This document shows, in pieces, positions 24,728-32,920 of a DNA stretch of 64,000 nt. Under the pieces are notes generated by a model. The model had not been told where the DNA came from, ran no database searches, and worked only from the letters and a program-made list of their open reading frames with translations. The position numbers and the translations under genes were made by a program. This DNA is from CALDSL01 sp039810245 (lineage in GTDB: Bacteria; Chloroflexota; Anaerolineae; Anaerolineales; Anaerolineaceae), in contig JBDHWQ010000016.1 of the NCBI GenBank assembly GCA_039810245.1, positions 1 to 64,000 of the forward strand, in the 5' to 3' direction. The stretch's first letter is position 1. Every line of letters starts with the position of its first letter.

Positions 24728-25735
24728 ATGGGCGTTTATTGGAAAATTCCACACCGGCCAGCGATGGGTATGTGCCCGGTAAATGGCATCCGCGACCTGG
24801 TGCAGTGGCGCAGCGGGCGCGATTGGAGCAACGCCTTTGTATGGGGGCTGGGGCTGGGCGGCGGCTTTGCCTACATTCGAGTTAACGTAGCCAATCCGCC
24901 GCGGCAAATCTTTACAGGTAACGCGACCCCGCGCCAGCATCGCTACCTGGCAGATCTGCTGTGCGCCCCGTTTTTCGAGCTGGAAAATCGGGCGTTTCAA
25001 AGCGCCTGGGCAAAGGCTTGCGAAGCGGTTGACCAGGGCAGGCTGCCAATATTGGGACCATTAGATATGTATTACCTGCCCTATTATGAAGGCATTTACC
25101 ACCAACGCCATATCCCCATCCATTTCTTCCTGCTGGCGGGCTATGACTTGGAAAACGCCTGGGTGTATGATACCGCGCTGGACGCTGTGCAGGAAATCCC
25201 CCTGACGGAGCTACGTCTGGCCTGGAATATGCAGGTGCCCGGTCTGGGTAAGCGCAACAGGCTGGCCCTGCTGGATATTCCTGCAGATTTGCCGAGGGAT
25301 GAGGATTTGATCCGGCACGCGGTGGCAGACCAGGCTCAATTCATGCTGCGCCCGCCGGTGAATATGTTGGGGCTGCCCGCCATGCGTAAGGTGGCGCGTG
25401 AGATCGCCGGGTGGCCGGGCGAGCTGGGCGAAACAGCGGCGGAAAAATGCCTGCACCAGGCACGAGAGTATCTGAACTCGCCGCCGGACGAACACGGCAA
25501 CAACCTTACCGCAGGGCGAGACCGCTATATCGCTTTCCTGCAGGAAGCCATGACCCTGGCGCCGCTGAATTTTTTGGCTGCGATTGACTACTTGCGTCAG
25601 TCGATGGAAGTTGTGCCCGAACTGGCCGCGGCAATGGAACGGCGCGATCTTTCCCGGGCGGCGACGTGCTTTACGGCAATGGCGGACGCGGAAACCTCGG
25701 CCTATATCAGCCTCACGCAGGCGGTTCAGGCTTAA
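24728..25735 (+). CDS. BtrH-like protein (butirosin biosynthesis H N-terminal type)
   Basis: The 335-residue protein resembles proteins with a BtrH N-terminal domain, a cysteine-protease/acyltransferase-like fold, followed by a DUF4872-like region. The motif MCPVNGIRDLVQW at about residues 16-28 has a possible catalytic Cys, and HFFLLAGYDLENAWVYDTA at about 138-156 supplies the expected His and Asp. AAAGGAG lies six bases before the ATG at 24728. It is the first gene of a run that includes a nucleoside hydrolase and an M24-fold protein. Its reaction is not known; an amide-forming or amide-breaking step on a small molecule is only a guess. Confidence 0.6.
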   Translation: MGVYWKIPHRPAMGMCPVNGIRDLVQWRSGRDWSNAFVWGLGLGGGFAYIRVNVANPPRQIFTGNATPRQHRYLADLLCAPFFELENRAFQSAWAKACEAVDQGRLPILGPLDMYYLPYYEGIYHQRHIPIHFFLLAGYDLENAWVYDTALDAVQEIPLTELRLAWNMQVPGLGKRNRLALLDIPADLPRDEDLIRHAVADQAQFMLRPPVNMLGLPAMRKVAREIAGWPGELGETAAEKCLHQAREYLNSPPDEHGNNLTAGRDRYIAFLQEAMTLAPLNFLAAIDYLRQSMEVVPELAAAMERRDLSRAATCFTAMADAETSAYISLTQAVQA

Positions 25736-25766
25736 CATTCATCAACACACAAGCACAGGAGCACGC

Positions 25767-26726
25767 ATGAACAGAATTCCGATTGTGATTGACTGCGACA
25801 CCGGTACGGATGATGCCGTGGCGCTGGTGGCAGCGCTGCACGCGCCGCAGTTTGACCTGCGCGCCATCACCACGGTGGATGGCAATGTAGCGCTCAAGTA
25901 CACCAGCCAGAACACGCTCAACCTGGCGCACTACCTCGGGTTCGATACCCCGGTGGCATTGGGTGCGCCCGGGCCGCTGATGGGCGTGGTGAAGCACTCG
26001 GAAAGCCAGACGCATGGCGACACCGGCATGGGCAGCGTGGCGCTGCCGCTGGCGCAGGCCGATTTTTCTGCGAAGAACGCGGTGGAAACCATCATCGAGC
26101 AGGCGCGGGCATTCCCGGGCGAGCTGGTGCTGATCCCGATTGGGCCGGCGACCAACATCGCGCTGGCGTTGAAGGCCTACCCCGAGCTGCGTACCCTGAT
26201 AAAACAGATTGTCTTTATGGGCGGGGCGATGGTGGGTGGCAATATTACCACCACGGCCGAGTTCAACGCATGGGCCGATCCCGAAGCCTTGAGCATTATG
26301 CTCAACAGCGGCATCCTGTGCCGGATGATCGGGCTGGACGTAACCCTGCGGGCGGTGCTGGGGCGCGAAGACATTGACTTTTACAGGGGGCTGGGCACGC
26401 GCGCCGGGCAGGTGGTGGCCGACCTGCTGGCGTTTATGCTGGAGCGCTTTGGCCGCGGGGGAGAAGACGTGCTGATGCACGATGCGCTGGCGGTGGCCAG
26501 CGTGGCCGACCCGGCGATTGTGCGCACGGTGCGTTACTACGTGGACTGCGAATGCCAGGGGCGCTACACGCGCGGGCATACCTACGTGGCGAAGAACGAA
26601 GTGTTTTTCCGCAAGGGTGAACGCCAGGAGTTGTGCGACGTGGCGCTGGAGTTGGACTTGCCGCGCTTTAAGGCCTGGCTGCGCGATGTGATTTCCCTCA
26701 GCCGGCAGAAGGAAGGATTGGGGTGA
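25767..26726 (+). CDS. Nucleoside hydrolase (inosine-uridine preferring type)
   Basis: The 319-residue enzyme should break the N-glycosidic bond of a ribonucleoside. The calcium-binding DCDTGTDDAVAL motif is at residues 8-19, a second motif is IGPATNIALAL, and a late active-site segment contains VLMHDALAVA with Asp. AGGAG lies five bases before the ATG. It overlaps the next gene by four bases (GTGA). The neighbouring kinases and ECF transporter make salvage of an imported or recycled nucleoside the likely role; the base specificity cannot be read. Confidence 0.92.
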   Translation: MNRIPIVIDCDTGTDDAVALVAALHAPQFDLRAITTVDGNVALKYTSQNTLNLAHYLGFDTPVALGAPGPLMGVVKHSESQTHGDTGMGSVALPLAQADFSAKNAVETIIEQARAFPGELVLIPIGPATNIALALKAYPELRTLIKQIVFMGGAMVGGNITTTAEFNAWADPEALSIMLNSGILCRMIGLDVTLRAVLGREDIDFYRGLGTRAGQVVADLLAFMLERFGRGGEDVLMHDALAVASVADPAIVRTVRYYVDCECQGRYTRGHTYVAKNEVFFRKGERQELCDVALELDLPRFKAWLRDVISLSRQKEGLG

Positions 26727-27427
26727 TCCACGCGAAGAACCGGGTGGCACAGGAAATTGCCCGCGAAACGATGCGCGCGCTTCACGGCTTGATCCGGGCG
26801 GGGATGAGCGAAGCTGAGATCCGCCGGGTGGCCGAGGCGGAGATGGTGGCGCGTGCTTCCAATGGCTGGTGGTATCACGGCATTGGGGCCCTGGTGCTGC
26901 TGGGAAAGCGCTCGGTGGAATCGATGCCGGGGCGGCAGTACGTTGCGAGTGATGAGAATTGCGTGGCGGAGAACGATGTGATCACCATTGACCTGGCGCC
27001 AACGGTGGACGGCTACTGGGGCGACTACGCGCGCACGATATTCGTTGAAAATGGCCTGGTGGCTCCGCCGGACGCGCCGCGCAGCGCGGCTTACCGCCAG
27101 GGGCTGGACGTGGAGCTGCACCTGCACCAGGTGTTGGTGGAGATCGCCCGCCCGGAGATGACCTACGAAGACGTGTACCGGCGTATGAACGTCGAGATCG
27201 CGCGGCTGGGGTTCGAAAACCTGGACGTGCACGGCAACCTGGGACACAGTGTAGAGATGGACGAGCGTGAGCGCATCTACCTTGAGCAGGGCAGCACGCG
27301 CAGCTTTGCGGAAGTGGGCAAGGCCTTTACTTTTGAGCCGCACATTCGCGTTCCGGGCACTGGGGAGGGCTTCAAGCGCGAGGATATCTATTATTTTGAC
27401 GCGAGCAGCGCGCTGCGGCGGCTATAG
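26723..27427 (+). CDS. M24-fold hydrolase (Xaa-Pro aminopeptidase-like, catalytic domain only)
   Basis: The 234-residue protein has only the pita-bread catalytic domain of the M24 family, without the N-terminal domain of Xaa-Pro peptidases. Candidate metal ligands are the Asp residues in IDLAPTVDGYWGDYARTI, the His in HGNLGHSVEM, the Glu in FTFEPHIR and the Glu in FKREDIYYF. The start is a GTG that overlaps the stop of the nucleoside hydrolase gene. Its 3' end overlaps the convergent PfkB kinase gene by 6 bases. It may be a peptidase or a related C-N hydrolase such as creatinase-type enzymes; the metabolic setting favours a small-molecule substrate, which is inference. Confidence 0.8.
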   Translation: MIHAKNRVAQEIARETMRALHGLIRAGMSEAEIRRVAEAEMVARASNGWWYHGIGALVLLGKRSVESMPGRQYVASDENCVAENDVITIDLAPTVDGYWGDYARTIFVENGLVAPPDAPRSAAYRQGLDVELHLHQVLVEIARPEMTYEDVYRRMNVEIARLGFENLDVHGNLGHSVEMDERERIYLEQGSTRSFAEVGKAFTFEPHIRVPGTGEGFKREDIYYFDASSALRRL

Positions 27428-28345
27428 CCCCAGAATATCTTCGATAACCGCGGCAGGCACAGCCCCGGCGCGCGCGCCCATGCCGCTGACGCAGATGGAC
27501 GCGGCCACGTTGGCAAACTGCACCGCCACAATCACCCCGCCGCCGATCGAGAGCGAGTAAAGGAAGCTGGCGCAGAAGGTGTCGCCAGCGCCGGTCACAT
27601 CAACCACCGGCACCCGCCGCGCCTGCGCGATGTAGGTAGCGTCTCGTGTATAGGCGATACAGCCTTTCTCAGCCAGAGTGACGACAATGACTTCGATCCC
27701 GTAGGATTGCAGCCGTTGGATGGCATCGTCGTACGAAAGCAGCCCGCGGTAGCTGTCGAAGCCGGCTTCATTAAAGAAGGCAATATCCAGGCGTTGGAAG
27801 CGCGTTTCATCACCATCGCGGATATAGTCTACGTCCAGGTCGTAGACCAGTTTTACGCCTCGCGCGCGGCAGTAATCGATGATGGCGATGCTGTCCATGT
27901 CGCCACAGCGCAGCGGGGCGATCTCGGTGGGAGTGGTGTAAAGGAACTCTGCACCGGCCAGGATTTCGAGCTGCTGCGGGGTAATCTCCAGCTTCTGAAT
28001 GCCCAGGCGCGGGATGAAGATGGTGTGCTCGCCCTCTACCAGATAGATCATGGTTTTGGAATCGGGCAGGCTGTCATCGAAAACCACCATGGATGTATCT
28101 ACCCCGCTTTTCTCCAGATCATCCAGCAGGAAGCGCGAGATGGGGCCGGAATTGAGGGCGGCCAAGAATTTCACCTGCATGCCCAACGCCGCGGCCACGC
28201 AGGCGGCATTGGCGATCATGCCGCCGGGAACGGCCGGTAGGGTATCGACCAGCAGCTTTTCGCGGATGCTGGGCCAGCGCTCGGCGCGGTAGTACTCGTC
28301 GAGGGCAACGTCGCCCAGAAAAACGGAGTAGGGGGCTGTATCCAT
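27422..28345 (-). CDS. PfkB-family carbohydrate/nucleoside kinase
   Basis: The protein of about 307 residues is a ribokinase-type sugar or nucleoside kinase. The C-terminal signature DVTGAGDTFCASFLYS contains the catalytic Asp and the anion-hole GAG. The N-terminal glycine motif is weak (VPGGMIANAACVAAAL). Two adjacent ATG codons (28348 and 28345) are possible starts; GGAG is five bases before the second one. It is transcribed away from the ECF operon and towards the nucleoside hydrolase genes. It would phosphorylate the sugar or nucleoside released in this locus. Confidence 0.88.
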   Translation of the reverse strand: MDTAPYSVFLGDVALDEYYRAERWPSIREKLLVDTLPAVPGGMIANAACVAAALGMQVKFLAALNSGPISRFLLDDLEKSGVDTSMVVFDDSLPDSKTMIYLVEGEHTIFIPRLGIQKLEITPQQLEILAGAEFLYTTPTEIAPLRCGDMDSIAIIDYCRARGVKLVYDLDVDYIRDGDETRFQRLDIAFFNEAGFDSYRGLLSYDDAIQRLQSYGIEVIVVTLAEKGCIAYTRDATYIAQARRVPVVDVTGAGDTFCASFLYSLSIGGGVIVAVQFANVAASICVSGMGARAGAVPAAVIEDILGL

Positions 28346-28445
28346 CATGGCTCCGGTGGGAAGGTTGAACAGGTGACTGTGGACGGTGCGAAAAGTTTCT
28401 CGCATGCCGGCCGGATGCACCGAAAAATTGCTACAAGTGCACTGC

Positions 28446-28474
28446 TTGACGCAGCAGATTCGACTCTCTATAAT
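28446..28474 (+). promoter_or_regulatory. Promoter of the ECF transporter operon
   Basis: TTGACG (28446-28451) and TATAAT (28469-28474) are spaced by exactly 17 nt. The predicted start is near 28481, which leaves a leader of about 183 nt before the ATG at 28664. Confidence 0.75.
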
Positions 28475-28480
28475 GGATCA

Positions 28481-28663
28481 AACCGGCGCAGACTACCTGG
28501 GTTTGCGCCGCAATTCTCTCCCATTTCGTAGTCCAATTGAATAAACAGGAGGCCACAGCGAACGATGTTTCCTATGTCTTGATTTGCATTCATTGTATCA
28601 GGGCGGTCATTCAAGTCAACCAGTCATTTTCCATTCTGGAATATTTGAAAGAGGAAGGTTCCC
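28481..28663 (+). promoter_or_regulatory. Structured leader of the ECF operon (possible riboswitch or leader peptide)
   Basis: A 7-bp stem CGGCGCA (28484-28490) with TGCGCCG (28504-28510) begins at about +4. Further down, AGGAGG (28547-28552) is followed after 11 nt by ATG (28564) and a five-codon frame, M-F-P-M-S-stop. I could not match thiamine, FMN, cobalamin, folate or preQ1 riboswitch core motifs. ECF substrate-binding genes are often under riboswitch control, so an unknown element is plausible. Confidence 0.4.
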
Positions 28664-29305
28664 ATGGCGCAAAAGAGTGCAGCTGGTGTACAAAAGGGTT
28701 TCCGGCTTGACCGGCTCTCATTGTTCCTGATTCCAATTGGTATTGCCATCAACTTCATTGGCGGCCAGATTGCCCTGCTGTTGAAACTGCCGCTGTATCT
28801 GGATGCGATCGGCACGATCGTAGTTGGCGCGTTATGCGGGTATATCCCGGGCATCATCGTGGGGCTGGTCTCGAACATCCTCAACTCGGTATCCGACCCG
28901 ATCACGCTGTTCTACGGCATCCTCAACATGTTATTCGGTATCGCGGCGGCGTACCTGTCGCAGCGCGGGGTGTTCAAGAGCTTTGGGAAGACGCTGGTCA
29001 GCGCGCTGCTGTTCGCCTTCATTGGCGGCGGCCTGGGCTCGCTGATGACCTGGGTGCTGTACGGGTTCGATTTTGGCACCGGCGTCTCCTCCGTGTTTGC
29101 CATCCCGATCCACGAGAAGCTGGGGCTGCCCAAGTTCCTGTCGCAGTTCATCGCCGAATTTACCATGGACATCTTTGATAAGGTGCTGACGGTGATCGCG
29201 GCCTTTGGTATCCTCAAGGCCATCCCAACGCGCTTCCTTGCGAAGCTGCCGTTGGGTAGGATCTATATTTCGGACGAAGAACTGGCGCTGGAAGACGAAG
29301 AGTAA
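28664..29305 (+). CDS. ECF transporter substrate-binding (S) component
   Basis: The 213-residue membrane protein has about six hydrophobic segments (for example LFLIPIGIAINFIGGQIAL and IVVGALCGYIPGIIVGLV) and the LPLYLDAIGTIVVG stretch seen in several ECF substrate-binding proteins. It would bind the transported micronutrient and dock on the T component encoded 103 nt downstream. AGAGGAAGG lies a few bases before the ATG. Substrate specificity is not readable from the sequence; a nucleoside hydrolase and two PfkB-type proteins nearby point to a nucleoside or a ribosylated cofactor precursor. The acidic tail (ISDEELALEDEE) is probably cytoplasmic. Confidence 0.85.
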   Translation: MAQKSAAGVQKGFRLDRLSLFLIPIGIAINFIGGQIALLLKLPLYLDAIGTIVVGALCGYIPGIIVGLVSNILNSVSDPITLFYGILNMLFGIAAAYLSQRGVFKSFGKTLVSALLFAFIGGGLGSLMTWVLYGFDFGTGVSSVFAIPIHEKLGLPKFLSQFIAEFTMDIFDKVLTVIAAFGILKAIPTRFLAKLPLGRIYISDEELALEDEE

Positions 29306-29408
29306 AGTATCCGGCGTGGCTGCCGGTGGCAAGCGCCGCCGGCAGCCACCTGCCATGATGCTCGGCCAGCCCCGTTGAATTGAGTGCTACCTGGATGAAG
29401 GAGCGGTG

Positions 29409-30221
29409 ATGAATAGCGAATTTATTAATCGTTTTCGCAGCTACCAAAAAACCGGAAACTTCTGGCAGGATTTAAACCCGATCACAAAACTGAATATTTG
29501 CCTGGCATTCGCATTTTCGGCGCTGATCATGATGAATTATCGCTACGGCATCCCGCTGTGCATCGGCTGCTGCATCGTGGCTGCGCTGGCAGGTAAGTTC
29601 CGCGAGTTTATCAAGCTGTATGGCCGGCTGGCGCTGATTATCATCGTCTTTGTGACGATTGTGCGCCAGATTGGCATGCGCACCGGCAATGTCACCCCGT
29701 TGATCAATATCCTGGGCTGGCAGTGGTACCGCGAGTCGTTCATCGCCGGATGGAATACGATCACCTTCATCCTGGGGTTTTCGGGCAGCCTGCTGGTATT
29801 TTTTACCACTACCACCATGCGCGACTTGATGTACAGCTTTGAGCAAAAAGGGATGTCGCATGAGAATTCGTATATCATGCTGGCATCGATGCAGAACATC
29901 ATCGACCTGAAAAAGGCCTCGGTCACGATTTTGGAGAGCCAGAAATCGAGAGGCATTGAAACGGAAGGCAACATCCTGGTGCGCGCCAAGGCGTTTTTTC
30001 CAACGTTGGGGCCGCTGCTGCTGGGTGCAATTGCAAGCACGGAAGAAAAGGTGATCGCGATGGATGCGCGCGCTTTTTCAGCCAATCGCAAACACACCTT
30101 TCTGCGCGAGCTGGCGCCCGCTACCCCGCTGGAAAAGGTGTTGAGCATCGCCGCGTGGGTGGTTTGCGCCGGCACGCTGGTCTACCGGCTGGCGCCCACG
30201 GTGGCGCGGTTGTTCCAATAG
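29409..30221 (+). CDS. ECF transporter transmembrane (T) component
   Basis: The 270-residue protein is the EcfT scaffold that couples the ATPases to the S component. It has several membrane helices, including LALIIIVFVTIVRQIGM and TFILGFSGSLLVFFTTT, and two short Arg-containing coupling motifs in the C-terminal half (SQKSRGIE and MDARAFS) at the place of the usual Ala-Arg-Gly pair. ATG 29409 is preferred over GTG 29406 because AAGGAG then has a spacing of five bases. It lies between the S gene and the two ATPase genes, the order of a dedicated (group I) ECF system. Confidence 0.88.
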   Translation: MNSEFINRFRSYQKTGNFWQDLNPITKLNICLAFAFSALIMMNYRYGIPLCIGCCIVAALAGKFREFIKLYGRLALIIIVFVTIVRQIGMRTGNVTPLINILGWQWYRESFIAGWNTITFILGFSGSLLVFFTTTTMRDLMYSFEQKGMSHENSYIMLASMQNIIDLKKASVTILESQKSRGIETEGNILVRAKAFFPTLGPLLLGAIASTEEKVIAMDARAFSANRKHTFLRELAPATPLEKVLSIAAWVVCAGTLVYRLAPTVARLFQ

Positions 30222-30282
30222 CCTGCATGGACGAACCGGGCCACGCATCGCACCAGGCAGATGGTAAGAAGGCGGAGACAGC

Positions 30283-31140
30283 ATGGCAAAAATTGAGCTG
30301 AGGAACGTATCGTACAAATATCCATTTACCAGAGATTACGCGCTGAAAGATATCAACCACCAATTTGAGACCGGCAAGTTTTACGGCATTATCGGCGAAA
30401 ACGGGGGTGGCAAGACCACGCTGTGCAACCTGATGCGCGGGCTGATTCCGCATTTTTACAAGGGTAAACTGAAGGGTGATGTAATCGTGGACGGCGTGGA
30501 CATCCGCGAGTGGGATTATGACGAGCTTTCGGCGCAGATCGGGTACGTGTTCGAGAACCCATTTACGCAGATCAGCGGGATCAAAGACACCGTGTTTGAA
30601 GAAGTGGCGATGGGCCTGGAAAACCTGGGCGTGCCCAAAGAGGAGATCATCGAGAAGGTGACGCGGGTATGCCGGCAATTGAAGATCGAAGACCTGCTGC
30701 AGAACAACCCCAACGAGCTTTCGGGCGGGCAGCGCCAGCGCGTGGCGTTTGCTTCGATTATTTCGATGGAAACCGATATGCTGATTATCGACGAGCCCAC
30801 GTCGCAGCTCGATCCGGAAGGGACCGAAGACGTATTTGAGATCATCAAGACTCTCAAAGCGTCGGACAAAACGCTTATCCTGGTGGAACACAAGATCGAC
30901 ATGGTGGCTGAGTACTGCGATGAGGTGATCGTGATGAACGAAGGCTGCATCGCGTTCAGCGGGCCGACGCACGAAGTGCTGAGCAACACCGCGATCATGG
31001 AGCACGGCGCGATGATGTCGCAGAGCGCAATCTTTGGGCACGAGATGGCACGGGCCGGCAAGCCGCTGGCGCGCATCCCGATTACGCTCAACGAGGCGGT
31101 GAAGCTGGTGAAGAACTGGAGAGAACAGCATGGCGATTGA
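30283..31140 (+). CDS. ECF transporter ATPase, first subunit
   Basis: The 285-residue ATPase has a full set of ABC motifs: Walker A GENGGGKT (residues 38-45), signature LSGGQ (146-150), Walker B MLIIDEP and the H-loop His in LVEHKID. It pairs with the second ATPase, whose gene starts 11 bases before its stop. The partner has a degenerate signature, so this subunit supplies the only canonical LSGGQ of the dimer. Confidence 0.92.
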   Translation: MAKIELRNVSYKYPFTRDYALKDINHQFETGKFYGIIGENGGGKTTLCNLMRGLIPHFYKGKLKGDVIVDGVDIREWDYDELSAQIGYVFENPFTQISGIKDTVFEEVAMGLENLGVPKEEIIEKVTRVCRQLKIEDLLQNNPNELSGGQRQRVAFASIISMETDMLIIDEPTSQLDPEGTEDVFEIIKTLKASDKTLILVEHKIDMVAEYCDEVIVMNEGCIAFSGPTHEVLSNTAIMEHGAMMSQSAIFGHEMARAGKPLARIPITLNEAVKLVKNWREQHGD

Positions 31141-31921
31141 GATCAAAAACGCGAGCTTTGCGTATCCCAACGGGTTCGTGGCGGTGGAGAACATCAGTCT
31201 CACCATCCACGATGGCGAGCGCGCGGCGATTGTGGGGCAGAATGGCGCGGGCAAGACGACAGCCGTGAAGATGATGAACGGGCTGAACAAACCCAGCCAG
31301 GGCGATGTGATCATTGACGGCATCAACACCAAAGATAAAACCACTGCCTTCATTGCGCGCATGGTGGGTTACGTATTCCAGAACCCGGATGACCAGATCT
31401 TCAATAAATCGGTGCAAACTGAGATCGAATATATGCCGCGCTATTTCAAGCTGCCGGAAAAGGAAGTACAGGAGCGGGTGCAATATGCGGTGGAGCTGAC
31501 CAGGGTAGAGAAATACCTGAAAACCAACCCGTACGACGTTCCGTACCCGATCCGCAAGTTTGTGGCCATCGCGGCGGTAATTGCCACGCGGCCCAAGTAC
31601 ATTATCCTGGATGAGCCCACGGCCGGGCAGGATAAACACGGTTTGGAAACACTGGCCCGAATGATCGACCGCCTGCAGGCGGACGGAGTGACGCTGATCA
31701 CGATCACGCACGATATGGAGTTCGCGGTCAATAACTTCCATCGCATCGTGGCCATGGCGCACAAGAACATCATCGCGGATGGCGACGCCAAAGACGTGTT
31801 CTGGAACGAGCAGGTGGTGGCCGAAGCGCGGATAAAGAAACCGCTGATCGGGGAAATGGCGGCGGCTTTGGGGCTGGATGGAAAAATCCTGTTCTGCGAC
31901 GAGCTGGTGGAGCGCCTGTAG
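31130..31921 (+). CDS. ECF transporter ATPase, second subunit with altered signature
   Basis: The 263-residue ATPase has Walker A GQNGAGKT (residues 36-43), Walker B YIILDE (157-162) and the H-loop (ITITHDMEF). Where LSGGQ is expected it reads YPIRK (139-143, in DVPYPIRKFVAIAAVIA). In the heterodimer the composite site that should use this signature is therefore non-canonical, as in asymmetric ABC ATPases. It overlaps the first ATPase gene by 11 bases. The following PfkB-like gene begins 54 nt downstream. Confidence 0.9.
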   Translation: MAIEIKNASFAYPNGFVAVENISLTIHDGERAAIVGQNGAGKTTAVKMMNGLNKPSQGDVIIDGINTKDKTTAFIARMVGYVFQNPDDQIFNKSVQTEIEYMPRYFKLPEKEVQERVQYAVELTRVEKYLKTNPYDVPYPIRKFVAIAAVIATRPKYIILDEPTAGQDKHGLETLARMIDRLQADGVTLITITHDMEFAVNNFHRIVAMAHKNIIADGDAKDVFWNEQVVAEARIKKPLIGEMAAALGLDGKILFCDELVERL

Positions 31922-31975
31922 CGCGCGCAGCTCCGCGGAACGGTGGACGAACAAAACGTTGGTGAAAGGTGTTTT

Positions 31976-32920
31976 GTGGCGAAATACCTGGTTGCGGGCT
32001 GCACGATTCTAAATGATATGTTTTATGCGGATGGAAGCCGCGCGGTGGCTTGCCTGGGTGGAGCGATCTACGCGCTGAACGGGATCAAGCCATTTTGTGA
32101 CGACGTGATGATCGTCACGGTGGCGGGGCCGGACTTTGACGAAACGTTTGGCAAATACTACCGCCAGAACGGGTTAACCCAGGCGGGAGTCAAGCTGCTG
32201 CTGCCCAAGACGCACTATAACAACCTGGAATACCACCCGGATGGGCGCTGGTGGGAGTACTCGAAGTATGGACCGGAGTTTGAAGCCGAGTGGTGGCCGA
32301 AAGCCCAGGTGCGCGCAGAGTACGTGATCGAGTTTGCCGGCGCGGAGACGCGCGGCCTGTACTTTGAATCGAGCGTGCGCGAAGAAATGTGGACCCGGCT
32401 GGATGCAATACGCGCGGCCGCGCCAGGCGCGAAAATTCTGTGGGAGCTGCCGACGGCCGAAACGGCGGACACGGGGCTGCGCGGGCAGGTGCTGGCGCTG
32501 ATCGGTGCACTGGACGCCTATTCGCTCAACCTGCCGGAGTCGTTTACCTTTTTTGGCACCAGCAGCGAAGCCGAGTCGGTGAACGCCATCCTGGCGCTGG
32601 GCAAGCCATGTTTCTTCCGTGTGGGGGAGCGCGGGTCGTACATGATCCAGGATGGGCGCGCCTGGTTTGCCCCGGCCATGGGCGTAGAGCGCAGCGTGGA
32701 CGCCACCGGGTGCGGCAACTGCTCGACCGGGGCGGCGCTGTACGGGCTGGCCGAGGAGCTGCACCCGTTGAAAACCGCGGTAATGGCCAATCTGGCGGCG
32801 GGGCTGAACGCGCAGCAGTTTGGGCCGTACCCGCACTTTACCGCAGAGTTGCGCGCGGAGCTGTTCCAAATGGCGGAAGCCGAATTTGCGCGGCTGCTGG
32901 AGATGCTAAATGTTCCTTGA
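31976..32920 (+). CDS. PfkB-like protein with Asn at the catalytic Asp position
   Basis: The protein of about 314 residues is related to the ribokinase/PfkB family but is divergent. The signature region reads VDATGCGNCSTGAALYG, so the catalytic base Asp of the usual GAGD is Asn and the second residue is Cys. It probably has low or changed activity, or acts as a binding protein; PfkB relatives with Asn at this site are known in other lineages. GTG 31976, with AAGG six bases upstream, is the preferred start; GTG 31943 would add 11 residues. It overlaps btpA by 11 bases and belongs to the ECF operon. Confidence 0.75.
   Translation: MAKYLVAGCTILNDMFYADGSRAVACLGGAIYALNGIKPFCDDVMIVTVAGPDFDETFGKYYRQNGLTQAGVKLLLPKTHYNNLEYHPDGRWWEYSKYGPEFEAEWWPKAQVRAEYVIEFAGAETRGLYFESSVREEMWTRLDAIRAAAPGAKILWELPTAETADTGLRGQVLALIGALDAYSLNLPESFTFFGTSSEAESVNAILALGKPCFFRVGERGSYMIQDGRAWFAPAMGVERSVDATGCGNCSTGAALYGLAEELHPLKTAVMANLAAGLNAQQFGPYPHFTAELRAELFQMAEAEFARLLEMLNVP

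Larger units (their letters stand above)
28346..28663. other. Divergent regulatory region of the PfkB and ECF genes
   Basis: These 318 bases hold the Shine-Dalgarno of the PfkB gene at the left, a consensus promoter for the ECF operon (28446-28474) and a transcribed leader of about 180 nt. The leader contains a GC-rich hairpin, an unused AGGAGG with a five-codon frame, and an AT-rich stretch before the S-component start. Confidence 0.7.
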
